The position numbers and the translations under genes are program-made. Below, piece after piece: positions 20,080 through 28,426 of a DNA stretch of 64,000 nucleotides; within the stretch, counting starts at the first letter, position 1, and each line of letters begins with the position of its first letter. The stretch is from Rouxiella chamberiensis (GTDB taxonomy: Bacteria; Pseudomonadota; Gammaproteobacteria; Enterobacterales; Enterobacteriaceae). The stretch spans positions 4,340,001 to 4,404,000 of the forward strand of contig NZ_CP114058.1 of the NCBI RefSeq assembly GCF_026967475.1, given 5' to 3'. The notes under the pieces were generated by a model. It was given only the letters and a program-made list of their open reading frames with translations. It had not been told where the DNA came from and searched no databases.

Positions 20080-20829
20080 TTATTGGACCATATGCTGCAT
20101 CTGTCTGCTTAACGCCATCAATTGCGCATTAAGAGGAACCAGCTGCTTCTGAATCGCGTTGTATTTATTCAGTTGCGCCTGTGAGGCAAATTGCAGGGTA
20201 TTTCCCGAAACAGTGACTTTCCTGCCCTGAGATTTAATGAAATCGGCCTTGACCACAATGAGTTTCAATACCTCCGGCAGCAGAGTAAATACCTGTGTTG
20301 CCACGTCGGCGGGTTGAGAAACGACTTTGCCATAGGCCTGGTTGTATACGGCACCGAGGTCAGGCGGCTGCTTCAATGCGAGGCGCTGTGCCTCGGCCTG
20401 TGTGCGTAACAGGGTCAGTTCCTCCTGCCATTTCGCGCTTTTCAGCGCCATACTCTGTAACTCATCTCGTTGTTCCAGCAGGGCATTAACGGAAGTTAGC
20501 GCATTCATGCTGGTAAATACCGGCACCAGTGATGAATCCAGCGCGATATCCATTTTACGATGAAATTCGGTAATAACCCTGTAATCCTTGCTGTATTGCC
20601 CAAACGCCTTTTGCTGGTCTGCGGTTAATACCGGAACGCGCACTGTATCCTGTGCAAGAATCTGTTGTTGCAGAAAGTCGATAAACGCCTTGCGCTGCGT
20701 GAGTTCATTATCGCCACATCCATTCAGACTCACTATTAATAACAGCAAAATAAAGGGGATGAAGAAATAATGTATTAAGGTGTTTCTATTTTGTCGGGAC
20801 ACTGTCCTGAAGATAATACTTTCCGACAT
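20080..20829 (-). CDS. DUF3053 lipoprotein, YiaF-like
   Basis: 249 aa. An N-terminal hydrophobic segment ends in the lipobox VSLNGC (about residue 38), followed by an all-helical, Gln-rich region. The pattern FIDFLQQQIL, VPVLTADQQKAFGQYSKDYRVI and FNQAY-like elements matches DUF3053 proteins such as E. coli YiaF (from memory). Function unknown; probably attached to a membrane facing the periplasm. It stands alone. Confidence 0.7.
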   Translation of the reverse strand: MSESIIFRTVSRQNRNTLIHYFFIPFILLLLIVSLNGCGDNELTQRKAFIDFLQQQILAQDTVRVPVLTADQQKAFGQYSKDYRVITEFHRKMDIALDSSLVPVFTSMNALTSVNALLEQRDELQSMALKSAKWQEELTLLRTQAEAQRLALKQPPDLGAVYNQAYGKVVSQPADVATQVFTLLPEVLKLIVVKADFIKSQGRKVTVSGNTLQFASQAQLNKYNAIQKQLVPLNAQLMALSRQMQHMVQ

Positions 20830-21022
20830 CGTAATAATACTCCATGAGGCTACTCGGCTGTTTATTACCTTAGCGCAAAAAATATATTCAGGGAATTGTA
20901 GCGGGCGACATGCAGAGAATTAATAGCAAAGAGGGGGAGTATGGCGGCGAAAGGCGATACATTTCATTGGGTCGGTATGACAATAACCGACATCGCCTGT
21001 CAAAAGCGATGCCGGAGATGTT

Positions 21023-21640
21023 TCAGGGAAGTTGGCTCAACAACTGTTCACGCGTCCAGGGAGCATGACCGGTGATGTGGGCGGCAATCTGTTCAATCAT
21101 ACCCTGCGTGGTTGCCTTTTTGCCGGTGGTCAGCAGGATTAGCGGCACAATCAGCATAAGCGCCAGTTGAGGCAGGGTGAAAGACTTGATAACTTTATCA
21201 CGGTGCGTAATCAGGAACAGGCAGCTGGCCGCGAAACCGAGAATCAATCCCGTAATCACTTCGCTTTGAGAGTGCGCGCCGAGAATAACGCGGCTAATGC
21301 CAACCATCACCGGAATGATAAAGCCAATGGCGACCATCACGCGATGAACATTGCGGTGATAACCGCCGCTCAGAAGCCATAACAGAACCGGCCAGACGGT
21401 GGCCGACATGGTCGTGTGGCCGCTGAATCCGGTAAAGTTATAGGTGGCGCTGCCAATTCCCCAGCCGAGAAAAAGCAGCTTGGAAATGCTGATAATTAAT
21501 CCGGTAGTGCCAAAAATAAATAACCAGGCTACAGGAGTGAATTTTCCGCTGACCTTCCAGGCCATAAATAGGGCAATAATAATGCCTGTTGGCAGTAGCA
21601 GCATGCTGTCGCCAAAATAAGTCAGACTATTCCAAGACAA
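21023..21640 (-). CDS. PAP2-superfamily membrane phosphatase-like protein
   Basis: 205 aa, about six TM segments. Motif 2 (usually PSGH) is FSGH in FTGFSGHTTMSA, and motif 3 (SRxxxxxHxxxD) is SRVILGAHSQSEV, with Glu one position from the usual Asp. The lysine-arginine motif 1 is not evident. The protein is therefore a divergent member; lipid phosphatase activity is not assured. Neighbours give no clue. Confidence 0.65.
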   Translation of the reverse strand: MSWNSLTYFGDSMLLLPTGIIIALFMAWKVSGKFTPVAWLFIFGTTGLIISISKLLFLGWGIGSATYNFTGFSGHTTMSATVWPVLLWLLSGGYHRNVHRVMVAIGFIIPVMVGISRVILGAHSQSEVITGLILGFAASCLFLITHRDKVIKSFTLPQLALMLIVPLILLTTGKKATTQGMIEQIAAHITGHAPWTREQLLSQLP

Positions 21641-21830
21641 TCAGATTCCCCTTAATTAAATACTTTAAAATTCAAAAAAGAATATTAATTTGAGGGGGAG
21701 TTTATCAGCAGGAACAGGATCAGTGAAAGCAAAATTGCCGGTCCCTGCTCATTGATAAGATATATTTAATGAGCAGGGAGTTCGCCTGGGTATCGATAGC
21801 CAAACCGGCTAATTTCAGGATGAAACTTTT

Positions 21831-22910
21831 TTACAGTGCGTCGGCAATCGCCTGACCCAGCTGGCGAGTATTGCCCTTACCGCCGAGATCGCCGGTAAGA
21901 GGCGCAACCTCCGGGCCTTGACTCAACACGGCTTCGATAGCTTGCAAGACTTCGGCGCCTGCCCGCTCATAGCCCAGATGTTCGAGCATCATGGCACCGC
22001 ACCAAATCTGGCCTATCGGATTGGCAATGCCTTTTCCGGCTATGTCGGGCGCGGAGCCGTGCACCGGTTCAAACAGACTCGGGAAATGCCCTTCGGGATT
22101 GATATTTGCCGACGGCGCGATGCCAATGGTGCCGGTACAGGCCGGACCCAAATCGGAAAGAATATCGCCGAACAGATTACTGGCCACCACGACATCAAAC
22201 CAGTCAGGATGCAGTACGAAATTGGCGGTCAGAATATCGATATGATATTTATCGACGTCAACTTCGGGATAATGCTTGCCCATTTCCACCACCCGTTTAT
22301 CCCAATAGGGCATGGTGATGGCGATCCCATTGGATTTTGTCGCCGAGGTCAGATGTTTTTTAGGGCGCTTTTGTGCCAGTTCGAAAGCATACTTTAAGAT
22401 ACGGTCTACGCCCGTGCGGGTCATGACCGTTTCCTGAATCACGATTTCGCGATCGGTGTCAGGGAACATAATGCCGCCGACGCTGGAATATTCGCCCTCG
22501 GTATTTTCACGGACGACATAAAAATCAATGTCGCCCGGCTTGCGGTTTGCCAGAGGCGCTTTGACGCCCGGCATCAGGCGCACAGGACGTAGATTCACAT
22601 ACTGATCAAACTCGCGGCGGAATTGCAGCAAGGATCCCCACAGGGAAATATGATCCGGCACGACATCAGGCCAGCCCACAGCGCCAAAATAGAGGGCGTC
22701 AAACGGTTTCAACGTTTCATACCAATCGTCCGGCAGCATTTTACCGTGTTCGAGATAGTAATCGGCGCTGGCGAAATCGAACCACTGCCATTCGATCTTG
22801 ATATCATGTTTAGCGGCGATCTTTTCCAAGACCTTGATACCCTCCGGCATCACTTCTTTACCAATCCCGTCCCCCGGGATCACGGCGATTTTATGTGTTC
22901 TATCAGACAT
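21831..22910 (-). CDS. dmlA: D-malate / tartrate dehydrogenase (decarboxylating)
   Basis: 359 aa, beta-decarboxylating dehydrogenase family (isocitrate / isopropylmalate type). It oxidises D-malate to pyruvate and CO2 with NAD+, and members also act on tartrate. Seen: IAVIPGDGIGKEV at the N-terminus, the substrate-loop arginines in RREFDQYVNLRPVRLMPG, ENTEGEYSSVGG, catalytic TATKSNGI-like and DILTANFV, the metal-binding SNLFGDILSDLGPA, and GSAPDIAGKGIANPIGQIW. A divergent LysR gene 104 bp away reproduces the E. coli dmlA-dmlR pair. Confidence 0.9.
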   Translation of the reverse strand: MSDRTHKIAVIPGDGIGKEVMPEGIKVLEKIAAKHDIKIEWQWFDFASADYYLEHGKMLPDDWYETLKPFDALYFGAVGWPDVVPDHISLWGSLLQFRREFDQYVNLRPVRLMPGVKAPLANRKPGDIDFYVVRENTEGEYSSVGGIMFPDTDREIVIQETVMTRTGVDRILKYAFELAQKRPKKHLTSATKSNGIAITMPYWDKRVVEMGKHYPEVDVDKYHIDILTANFVLHPDWFDVVVASNLFGDILSDLGPACTGTIGIAPSANINPEGHFPSLFEPVHGSAPDIAGKGIANPIGQIWCGAMMLEHLGYERAGAEVLQAIEAVLSQGPEVAPLTGDLGGKGNTRQLGQAIADAL

Positions 22911-23014
22911 GGTGTGGGCCTCTTATTATTAATAGTGACCCGTCGAGTGTATTTGCTTCTCCTTGCAGCAACAATTTGCTAAATATTTAAGGCATTCTTA
23001 ACTTTAAGTGAATA

Positions 23015-23911
23015 ATGATGGCCTCCCTCGACGATTTGCGATTTTTTACTCTAGTGGCGCGACTGGGCAGTTTGACGGCAGTCGCCCGGGAAATGGGCCT
23101 GACGCTGCCCGCGGTGAGCAAGCGCCTGACGTTGCTCGAGCAGCGGCTCGGCGTTCAGTTAGTCCTGCGCACCACGCGCCGACTGGATTTAACCCTCGAA
23201 GGGGAGCGCTATGTGGAAGGGGCGCGGCCAATCATCAGTCAGCTCGACGAACTGGAGAGTGTGGTCTCCAACAGTCAGGCGCTGCTTACGGGGCGACTGA
23301 ATATCAATGCTTCGTTTGGTTTTGGTCGCCGTTATATCGCTCCGCTTATTTCCGCGTTTCATCGGCTGCATCCCGAACTGGACATTGACCTTCAACTCAC
23401 CAGTCAGCCGCTTAATTTTCTCGATAGCAGCGTCGATATCGATTTACGCGTCGGCGAGCCGCCTGATTCACGTCTGGTAGCGATTAAACTCAAAAGCAAT
23501 TCGCGGGTAGTCTGTGCTTCACCGGCTTATCTGGATAAAAGAGGCGTGCCCCAACAGGTTACCGATTTGGCGCAGCACAACTGTATTGTGCTTCGACAAT
23601 ACGAAAGCGACTATTCCCTGTGGCGATTTACACGGGCGGGTAAAGAGTATGTGCAGAAGGTCAGCGGAGATCTTTCGAGTAATGATGGCGAGACGGTGGT
23701 GAACTACGCGCGCGATGGACATGGCATTATTCTGCGTTCGAAATGGGATATAAAAACCGATTTGAGTCAGGAAGCGCTGATCCCTGTCTTGACCGATTAT
23801 CAGGCACCCGATGCGGATATCTTTGCGGTCTATACCTATCGCAAACACGTTCCTGCGAGAATAAGCGTTTTTATTACTTATCTTAAGCAGCGGCTGGCAC
23901 TGGAGCCATAA
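23015..23911 (+). CDS. dmlR: LysR-family regulator, probable DmlR
   Basis: 298 aa, N-terminal winged helix (LDDLRFFTLVARLGSLTAVAREMGL, PAVSKRLTLLEQRLGVQLVLRTTRR) and effector domain (TGRLNINASFGFGRRYIAPL). Divergent from dmlA, the arrangement of E. coli dmlR/dmlA, where it activates dmlA in response to D-malate (established for E. coli). Two adjacent ATGs (23015, 23018) could serve as start. Intact. Confidence 0.82.
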   Translation: MMASLDDLRFFTLVARLGSLTAVAREMGLTLPAVSKRLTLLEQRLGVQLVLRTTRRLDLTLEGERYVEGARPIISQLDELESVVSNSQALLTGRLNINASFGFGRRYIAPLISAFHRLHPELDIDLQLTSQPLNFLDSSVDIDLRVGEPPDSRLVAIKLKSNSRVVCASPAYLDKRGVPQQVTDLAQHNCIVLRQYESDYSLWRFTRAGKEYVQKVSGDLSSNDGETVVNYARDGHGIILRSKWDIKTDLSQEALIPVLTDYQAPDADIFAVYTYRKHVPARISVFITYLKQRLALEP

Positions 23912-24054
23912 GCATCAAGTTGCTTTAAAATGAGTGTTAAACAGGCAGTTAATGCGGCTTTTGCTTCAAAAAACATCATTCAAACGATCTGGCAGGCTTA
24001 TCGTTAAAAAAGCCGTTGACGGCAGAGAGCCAATACGGTTTAATGCGCCGCGTT

Positions 24055-24130
24055 GCCCGGATAGCTCAGTCGGTAGAGCAGGGGATTGAAAATCCCCGTG
24101 TCCTTGGTTCGATTCCGAGTCCGGGCACCA
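24055..24130 (+). tRNA. pheV: tRNA-Phe (GAA)
   Basis: 76-nt cloverleaf with encoded CCA. Acceptor GCCCGGA pairs with TCCGGGC before ACCA; D-arm contains AGCTCAGTCGGTAGAGC; anticodon loop ATTGAAAAT gives anticodon GAA at 24088-24090; T-arm contains GGTTCGATTCC. A hairpin terminator follows. The symbol is by analogy with E. coli. Confidence 0.97.
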
Positions 24131-24141
24131 TTATTCTGAAG

Positions 24142-24166
24142 AACCCGCCCAAAAGGCGGGTTTTTT
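24142..24166 (+). terminator. Terminator of tRNA-Phe
   Basis: Stem AACCCGCC (24142-24149) with GGCGGGTT (24155-24162) followed by T4, 11 bp after the tRNA CCA end. Confidence 0.9.
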
Positions 24167-24188
24167 GCTTTCTAGGTCCGGACTCTTC

Positions 24189-24285
24189 ATCGAACGTTGT
24201 TCGATTACTCGTCTCATCCCTGAGACTCGCCCTTAGAGCCAGCATCCAGACCGTAAAACAAAAAACCCGCCGAAGCGGGTTTTTT
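24189..24285. other. Hairpin array between tRNA-Phe and the next terminator (element A)
   Basis: Two short perfect hairpins in tandem, TCGAAC-GTT-GTTCGA (about 24190-24204) and GTCTCA-TCCC-TGAGAC (24211-24226), then CGCCCTTAGAGCCAGC, and finally a strong terminator hairpin AAAAACCCGC-CGAA-GCGGGTTTTT (24261-24285) that can act on both strands. Similar hairpin strings follow tRNA operons in enterics (from memory). The region may be a processed 3' RNA or only read-through structure. A related copy of the second hairpin and its 3' flank lies at 24803-24835. Confidence 0.55.
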
Positions 24286-24303
24286 ATCATCTGGGTAAAG
24301 CGG

Positions 24304-24558
24304 TTATTCCATATCATCGGGCGTGTTATAGACGATGTATTCCAGCGCCTGAAGATAACGGTCCTGCTGTGCTTCGTCTGTTTCGGACTCAATCTTTCTT
24401 ATCAGGCAAAGAATGATGTCCTTGTTGCTGACGGAGTCTTTATATTTACGAACTTCGCTGCAGATCGCGGCAATAACTTCATTATCGGTATGAAGTTCTG
24501 GGTTCGTTATCTGTATGTAGTCGGCCAACTTCAAATCAGTAGATGCCATATCAAACAT
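24304..24558 (-). CDS. YmgB/AriR-family small regulatory connector protein
   Basis: 84 aa. The C-terminal half, NKDIILCLIRKIESETDEAQQDRYLQ then ALEYIVYNTPDDME, aligns with E. coli YmgB (AriR), NKNIILSLIHSLE...TADDM. In E. coli YmgB affects biofilm formation and acid resistance, and YmgA/YcgZ act on the Rcs phosphorelay (family knowledge). The ATG at 24558 has GGGGTC upstream; an earlier ATG at 24579 lacks an RBS. It shares the terminator at 24261-24285 with the tRNA side. Confidence 0.7.
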   Translation of the reverse strand: MFDMASTDLKLADYIQITNPELHTDNEVIAAICSEVRKYKDSVSNKDIILCLIRKIESETDEAQQDRYLQALEYIVYNTPDDME

Positions 24559-24802
24559 TTTTTTAGACCCCATCATCAATACATGGAAATTTTAGGCAGC
24601 GTAGCATGCTGCTTGCCCTATGCATCGAATAAACCTCTACGCGCCGAGTAAGCCAGGCGTGAGAAGTGGCGTAATTTGCCTTGATTCGTGCAAGATCGCG
24701 TGATTAATACAAACTTATACAAAAGTTCAAAATTGTACAACCTGACGGTGGTTAAATTGTGTGGTCGGACGTGTTAGAGGTAACTGCGGACCTTACCTGT
24801 AT

Positions 24803-24835
24803 CCTCATCCCTGAGAGGTTGTCCCTGGGGCTGGC
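24803..24835. repeat. Element B: second copy of the CTCATCCCTGAG hairpin block
   Basis: CCTCA-TCCC-TGAGAGG followed by TTGTCCCTGGGGCTGGC. It parallels element A (24211-24243: CTCATCCCTGAGA, then CCCTTAGAGCCAGC) in order and spacing. It sits just past the end of the 105-aa minus-strand gene. Probably a dispersed structured repeat; no function is known to me. Confidence 0.45.
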
Positions 24836-24845
24836 AACGATGTGC

Positions 24846-25163
24846 TTACAGCCCTTTAATGGAGAGACGTGTCAGGGCAGGGGTTGATGATCGCTCATCT
24901 GGATCTGTTGAAGAATATGGTTCGGGCGAAATCTCAAGCTGAAACGCGATTAGATAGACTTCACCGGCATGGTGAAATTCGCGGGTAATATATTCCTTCG
25001 CAAGCGACATCTCCTCTCCACTTTCCTGTTTATCATTAAGCAGGAAATCATGTTCGCCTCTTGCAGATCGAATGACGCGCCCTGTGCCATACCACGGCCA
25101 GGGAATGGTAGCCGTATCCCCATTACACGGACCGCCTATAAATAAAACAGTCTGTTTTTTCAT
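24846..25163 (-). CDS. Unrecognised 105-aa protein
   Basis: I do not recognise this protein. It begins MKKQTVLFIGGPCNGDTATI, a Gly-Pro-Cys-Asn-Gly turn reminiscent of small phage and plasmid proteins with FIGGPxDG, then a basic/aromatic stretch WPWYGTGRVIRSARGEHDF. The tail is acidic and Ser/Pro-rich (PEPYSSTDPDERSST). No signal peptide or TM segment. The ATG at 25163 has GGA about 11 bases upstream. It lies in an AT-rich patch after tRNA-Phe, which suggests acquired DNA. Confidence 0.5.
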   Translation of the reverse strand: MKKQTVLFIGGPCNGDTATIPWPWYGTGRVIRSARGEHDFLLNDKQESGEEMSLAKEYITREFHHAGEVYLIAFQLEISPEPYSSTDPDERSSTPALTRLSIKGL

Positions 25164-25599
25164 GTGGAGAATCCAATAATTATATTTTTGCAGGCTAGAG
25201 CATTACTGATATGTCGAAGTAATGACGGATGTCCTGATGAGAGACTATTAATTTAATAAAATCTTAACGAAGGAAGAGGAAAGGGATAGTAAGTGCAATC
25301 GTCGGCATAAGTCCAGAAGTATCGCCGAAAGCTGCGGCATCGTATTTTATTTTTTAAAAAATAGAACTATTATTTTTAAGTAAAATTAATTAAATGGCTT
25401 TATTGTTTTAAATATACTTACCAAAATATATTGACGTATATTTCGCCAGTCAAATGCGGTCAGATAAAAAGGAGGGCGGTTCGGGCATTCGCACGTTAGC
25501 GTGATGTTTAAAAAGTAACTGGCTAAATTTACACAAGATTTTGAAAGGGAGGCATGAAAGATGCTGCTTTATTCGTTTCTACATTCGTCAATACCGGTT
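25164..25599. other. AT-rich intergenic region, no gene seen
   Basis: 436 bp between the 105-aa gene and the XRE gene, both minus strand. It must hold the promoter of the 105-aa gene. The stretch 25340-25440 is extremely AT-rich (TTTTTTAAAAAATAG, TTAATTAAATGG), unlike the GC-rich flanks. Possible H-NS target; I see no ORF with a plausible start. Confidence 0.4.
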
Positions 25600-25992
25600 C
25601 TACAAGCGGATATCGTTGCGTGCCTGTAACAGTTCGGCAAAAAGCTTATTGAAATCTTCAACTTTGCCGCGGAGATCCAGCATGTGCCGTTCTTTCTCGG
25701 ATTCGGGAAGGTAGGCAAACAGCTGCAACAGCTCAAGTTCACGCTCGGTGAGTGGCAACGCCAGAGCAGACGCAGGTGTAGGAGAATATTCTGTATCACC
25801 ATACAAAATCCAGTTTGGTGAACACTTAAGTGCATCTGCCAGAGAAAAGAGATTTTTGCCACCCGGTGTGGTGTCGCTGCTTTCCCACTGTGAAATTGTG
25901 ACATGGGAAACCTTCACAGCTAATGCAAGGTTGCGCTGTGTCAGTTTCATCTCTTTTCTTCGCAATTTAATGCGTTCACCGGGAGTCATCAT
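25600..25992 (-). CDS. Orphan XRE/Cro-CI-type helix-turn-helix regulator
   Basis: About 130 aa. HTH_3 domain at residues 3-60: GERIKLRRKEMKLTQRNLALAV, then the recognition helix region SHVTISQWESSDTTPG, and FSLADALKCSPNWILYG, the standard ending of phage-type repressor HTH domains. The C-terminal ~60 residues are charged and helical (LTERELELLQLFAYLPESEKE), as in prophage regulators without a peptidase domain. Start taken at the double ATG 25992. No phage gene is adjacent, so it may be a relic or a domesticated regulator. Confidence 0.75.
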   Translation of the reverse strand: MMTPGERIKLRRKEMKLTQRNLALAVKVSHVTISQWESSDTTPGGKNLFSLADALKCSPNWILYGDTEYSPTPASALALPLTERELELLQLFAYLPESEKERHMLDLRGKVEDFNKLFAELLQARNDIRL

Positions 25993-26468
25993 AGTAGCTA
26001 ATTCTAGGTTTTCTTGACTTAAATATCTCAAACACATGATTTTTAGATTAACTTAACATCATGGCCTGTTAATTTTGATTAAAAACACATCACGAATTTT
26101 CACTGAATGAGTAAGGTCAAGGTTTAAAATGGCGGGTATGGCGCTGTGACGCGTCAACATTGAGGGGTAGGGCCGAAATTTCAGGCTCATTCTTTACTCT
26201 CCTCTCTCTATAATATGGACCTCTTTGCACCTCGAAGTCAGATATATTATTGAAATAGGCTATTTAAGATAGTTTATGGAGCGAGCAGTGCCAAAAGTGG
26301 TTGAAGCAATGATAAATATTTTAGCTCTATTTTTTTACCCTGTTGCTTAAATTTTAGATAATCGAGACGACGGGAAATAGTTAATTAAGCTTTATCAATA
26401 AAAAAACCCACCATAAGGCGGGCTTTTTATTTCGGCTTTTAACGGCCGGTATAATTCTGGTTAAAGGC
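25993..26468. other. AT-rich intergenic region upstream of XRE gene
   Basis: 475 bp. The part next to 25992 carries the XRE promoter (TTGACT-like and AT-rich, 26010-26060). A TATAAT occurs near 26208 without a clear partner gene. The right end contains the terminator of the SDR gene (26401-26428). No ORF with an RBS is seen. Confidence 0.4.
26401..26428 (-). terminator. Terminator of SDR gene
   Basis: Read on the minus strand, GCCCGCC-TTAT-GGTGGGT (one G-T pair) followed by a T-run, 40 bp after the SDR stop. Confidence 0.8.
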
Positions 26469-27377
26469 TTAGACAGTACCGGTACCACCGTCTGAACACC
26501 ATACCTGACCAGACGCGTAGCTGTTGTCGGACGAAGCAAAGGTGACATACAGCGGAGCAATCTCGGCAGGCTGACCAGGACGCGCCAACGGAGCGCTCTC
26601 GCCAAATTTCTCGATTTTTTCCTGCGGCTGTCCACCACATACCTGCAAGGCAGTCCAGTATGGACCCGGTGCTACGGCGTTAACACGAATGCCGTCCGGT
26701 CCCAGCTGTTTTGCCAGCGATTTGGTAAAGGCAGCGATGGCCGCTTTGGTCTGCGCGTAATCGAGCAGAATATCGCTTGGCTGATAAGCCTGTACCGATG
26801 TCGTGTTGATGATCGAAGCGCCGCGAGGCAGATATTCGACTGCCGCTTTGGTAATCCAGAACATCGCATAAACGTTGGTTTTGAACGTGGCATCAAAGGA
26901 TTCGGTAGTAAGATCCTTAATCGATTCGCAGAACTGCTGACGACCTGCGTTGTTGACCAGAATATCAAGGCCACCCAACTGTTCTGCAGCCTGTTTAACC
27001 AGTTGCTGACAGAATGATTCGTTGGTGATATCACCCGGAATCGCAATCGCCTTGCGGCCTTCCGCTTCGATAAGCTGAATGACTTCTTTTGCGTCAGACT
27101 CTTCGGCAGGCAGATAGTTAATCGCAACGTCTGCGCCTTCGCGGGCATAGGCAATCGCCACCGCACGACCAATACCGGAATCACCACCTGTGATCAGCGC
27201 CTTGCGACCGGCAAGTTTGCCGCTGCCTTTGTAGGAGGTTTCGCCATGATCCGGACGCGGTGACATCTCGCTCGCCAGACCCGGGAAAGGTTGTTTTTGC
27301 TGTTTAAAAGGGGGCACAGGGTAAGATGCCGCATTGCCCAAAACGTTTTCATTAGGGGAACTTTGCTTGTTGCTCAT
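26469..27377 (-). CDS. SDR-family oxidoreductase, YghA-like
   Basis: 302 aa, classical short-chain dehydrogenase with a ~50-residue N-terminal extension rich in Pro (VPPFKQQKQPFPG) as in E. coli YghA. Cofactor site ITGGDSGIGRAVA (about 60-72), NNAG (about 142-145), catalytic Ser in IINTTSVQAY, and YAQTK as the YxxxK pair. The substrate is unknown; YghA-type proteins are often stress-induced. Transcribed alone with its own terminator. Intact. Confidence 0.88.
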   Translation of the reverse strand: MSNKQSSPNENVLGNAASYPVPPFKQQKQPFPGLASEMSPRPDHGETSYKGSGKLAGRKALITGGDSGIGRAVAIAYAREGADVAINYLPAEESDAKEVIQLIEAEGRKAIAIPGDITNESFCQQLVKQAAEQLGGLDILVNNAGRQQFCESIKDLTTESFDATFKTNVYAMFWITKAAVEYLPRGASIINTTSVQAYQPSDILLDYAQTKAAIAAFTKSLAKQLGPDGIRVNAVAPGPYWTALQVCGGQPQEKIEKFGESAPLARPGQPAEIAPLYVTFASSDNSYASGQVWCSDGGTGTV

Positions 27378-27493
27378 GGTGCGCTCCTTCCATATTTGTG
27401 ATTAAACATACCTAAAGACTAGTGCATAAAATCACGCTTTTAACGTTTTAAGAATATTCTGCTAATTATTGGCGCTACCCCATCATTTATCAC

Positions 27494-28227
27494 TTACTGG
27501 CCGCTGAGCAAGCCGCCCATTATCGCTTCTGCGTCCAGCGCGACGAGAAAACATAGGGCGGTTGTCGGGCCGGTGGAGTCGATATCGGGCAGGTTTTCCT
27601 CCCCGCGCTTATCGCATCACCCTTGTACAGCACCTTGTCTTTAACGCTCAGTTCGCCGTCCATTACATACAGAAATTGCGCAAAACCCTGACGTGATGGC
27701 ACTTTCGCCGTGTCTTTGTGATCCAGTCTTATGTCATAAACATACACCGATTGCCGGATTTCCAAAGGCGCGTCTTCTCCCTCGGGCGCAGCCAGCAATG
27801 TCCATTCGTTGAGTCTTACTCCTTCCGGGCGCTCCATAAATTGAACACGCCCCTCGAGGTTGGCCTTGCGCGGACGAATGAAAATTTGCAGCATCTCGGC
27901 GGCGACAATGGGGGTAGACTCTTCGTGCCAAAAGCTTTTGCCTGCGTTCATCATCATGATTCTTTTGGAAGACAGCGGCGTACGATGGCCTGTTGAATCT
28001 TCATGCACCATAGAACCCTGCCACACGTAACTCAGGATTTCGTCATTAACGTGCTCATGCAGGCTGACGAGGGTGCCTGTCAGCAGATTGGCATGATCAA
28101 TGACGCTTAGCGGCCCAAAAGCGTCATCGTTTCGCTCGGGCAGGATCTTGCCGGGCCGAATACGACGAATTTTGAAAGGTCCATATTCAAACGTCGATTT
28201 AGGTTCTGCGCGTAACAGGTTCAACAT
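27494..28227 (-). CDS. Pirin-family cupin protein (one frameshift)
   Basis: Repaired length about 244 aa with two cupin barrels. The pirin metal-site pattern is seen in LVSLHEHVNDEILSYV and the later WHEEST. The frame breaks near 27598, where the coding strand reads GCGGGGAGGAAA; one more G restores GEENLPDIDSTGPTTALCFLVALDAEAI and a stop at 27494. The start at 28227 (MLNLLRAEPKS) has GGAGA upstream; a start at 28275 would add 16 non-family residues. Some pirins are quercetinases, others are redox sensors; I cannot tell which. Confidence 0.78.
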
Positions 28228-28350
28228 GAAAATCTCCAACGGATTGATAGGGGCGGAGAAAGTAAGATAAAGCATAGTTTAGCGGTTAATAATTATATCA
28301 ACGTATAGTTGGCGAGAAGAGGCAGGCGAAAATCTCGCCATTTCTAATGC

Positions 28351-28379
28351 TTGATAGCTGTATAAATATTCAGTAATAT
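28351..28379 (+). promoter_or_regulatory. SOS promoter of cho: LexA box inside a sigma-70 promoter
   Basis: -35 TTGATA (28351-28356) and -10 TAATAT (28374-28379) are separated by 17 bp, and the spacer holds CTGTATAAATATTCAG (28358-28373), which fits the LexA consensus CTG-N10-CAG. LexA binding there would block RNA polymerase, so cho should be SOS-induced, as in E. coli. Confidence 0.9.
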
Positions 28380-28426
28380 CGGCCTGATTAAAAATTATCC
28401 GATAACCGCCTCGTTATTAAGCCTCT

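Noticed and set aside
24055..24130. Island attachment site at tRNA-Phe
   Set aside because: I looked for a repeat of the tRNA 3' end downstream to about 28 kb and found none, and no integrase gene is present.
24066..24392. 108-codon minus-strand frame covering tRNA-Phe
   Set aside because: It is the complement of the tRNA and its terminators, lacks an RBS, and is a well-known type of false gene call.
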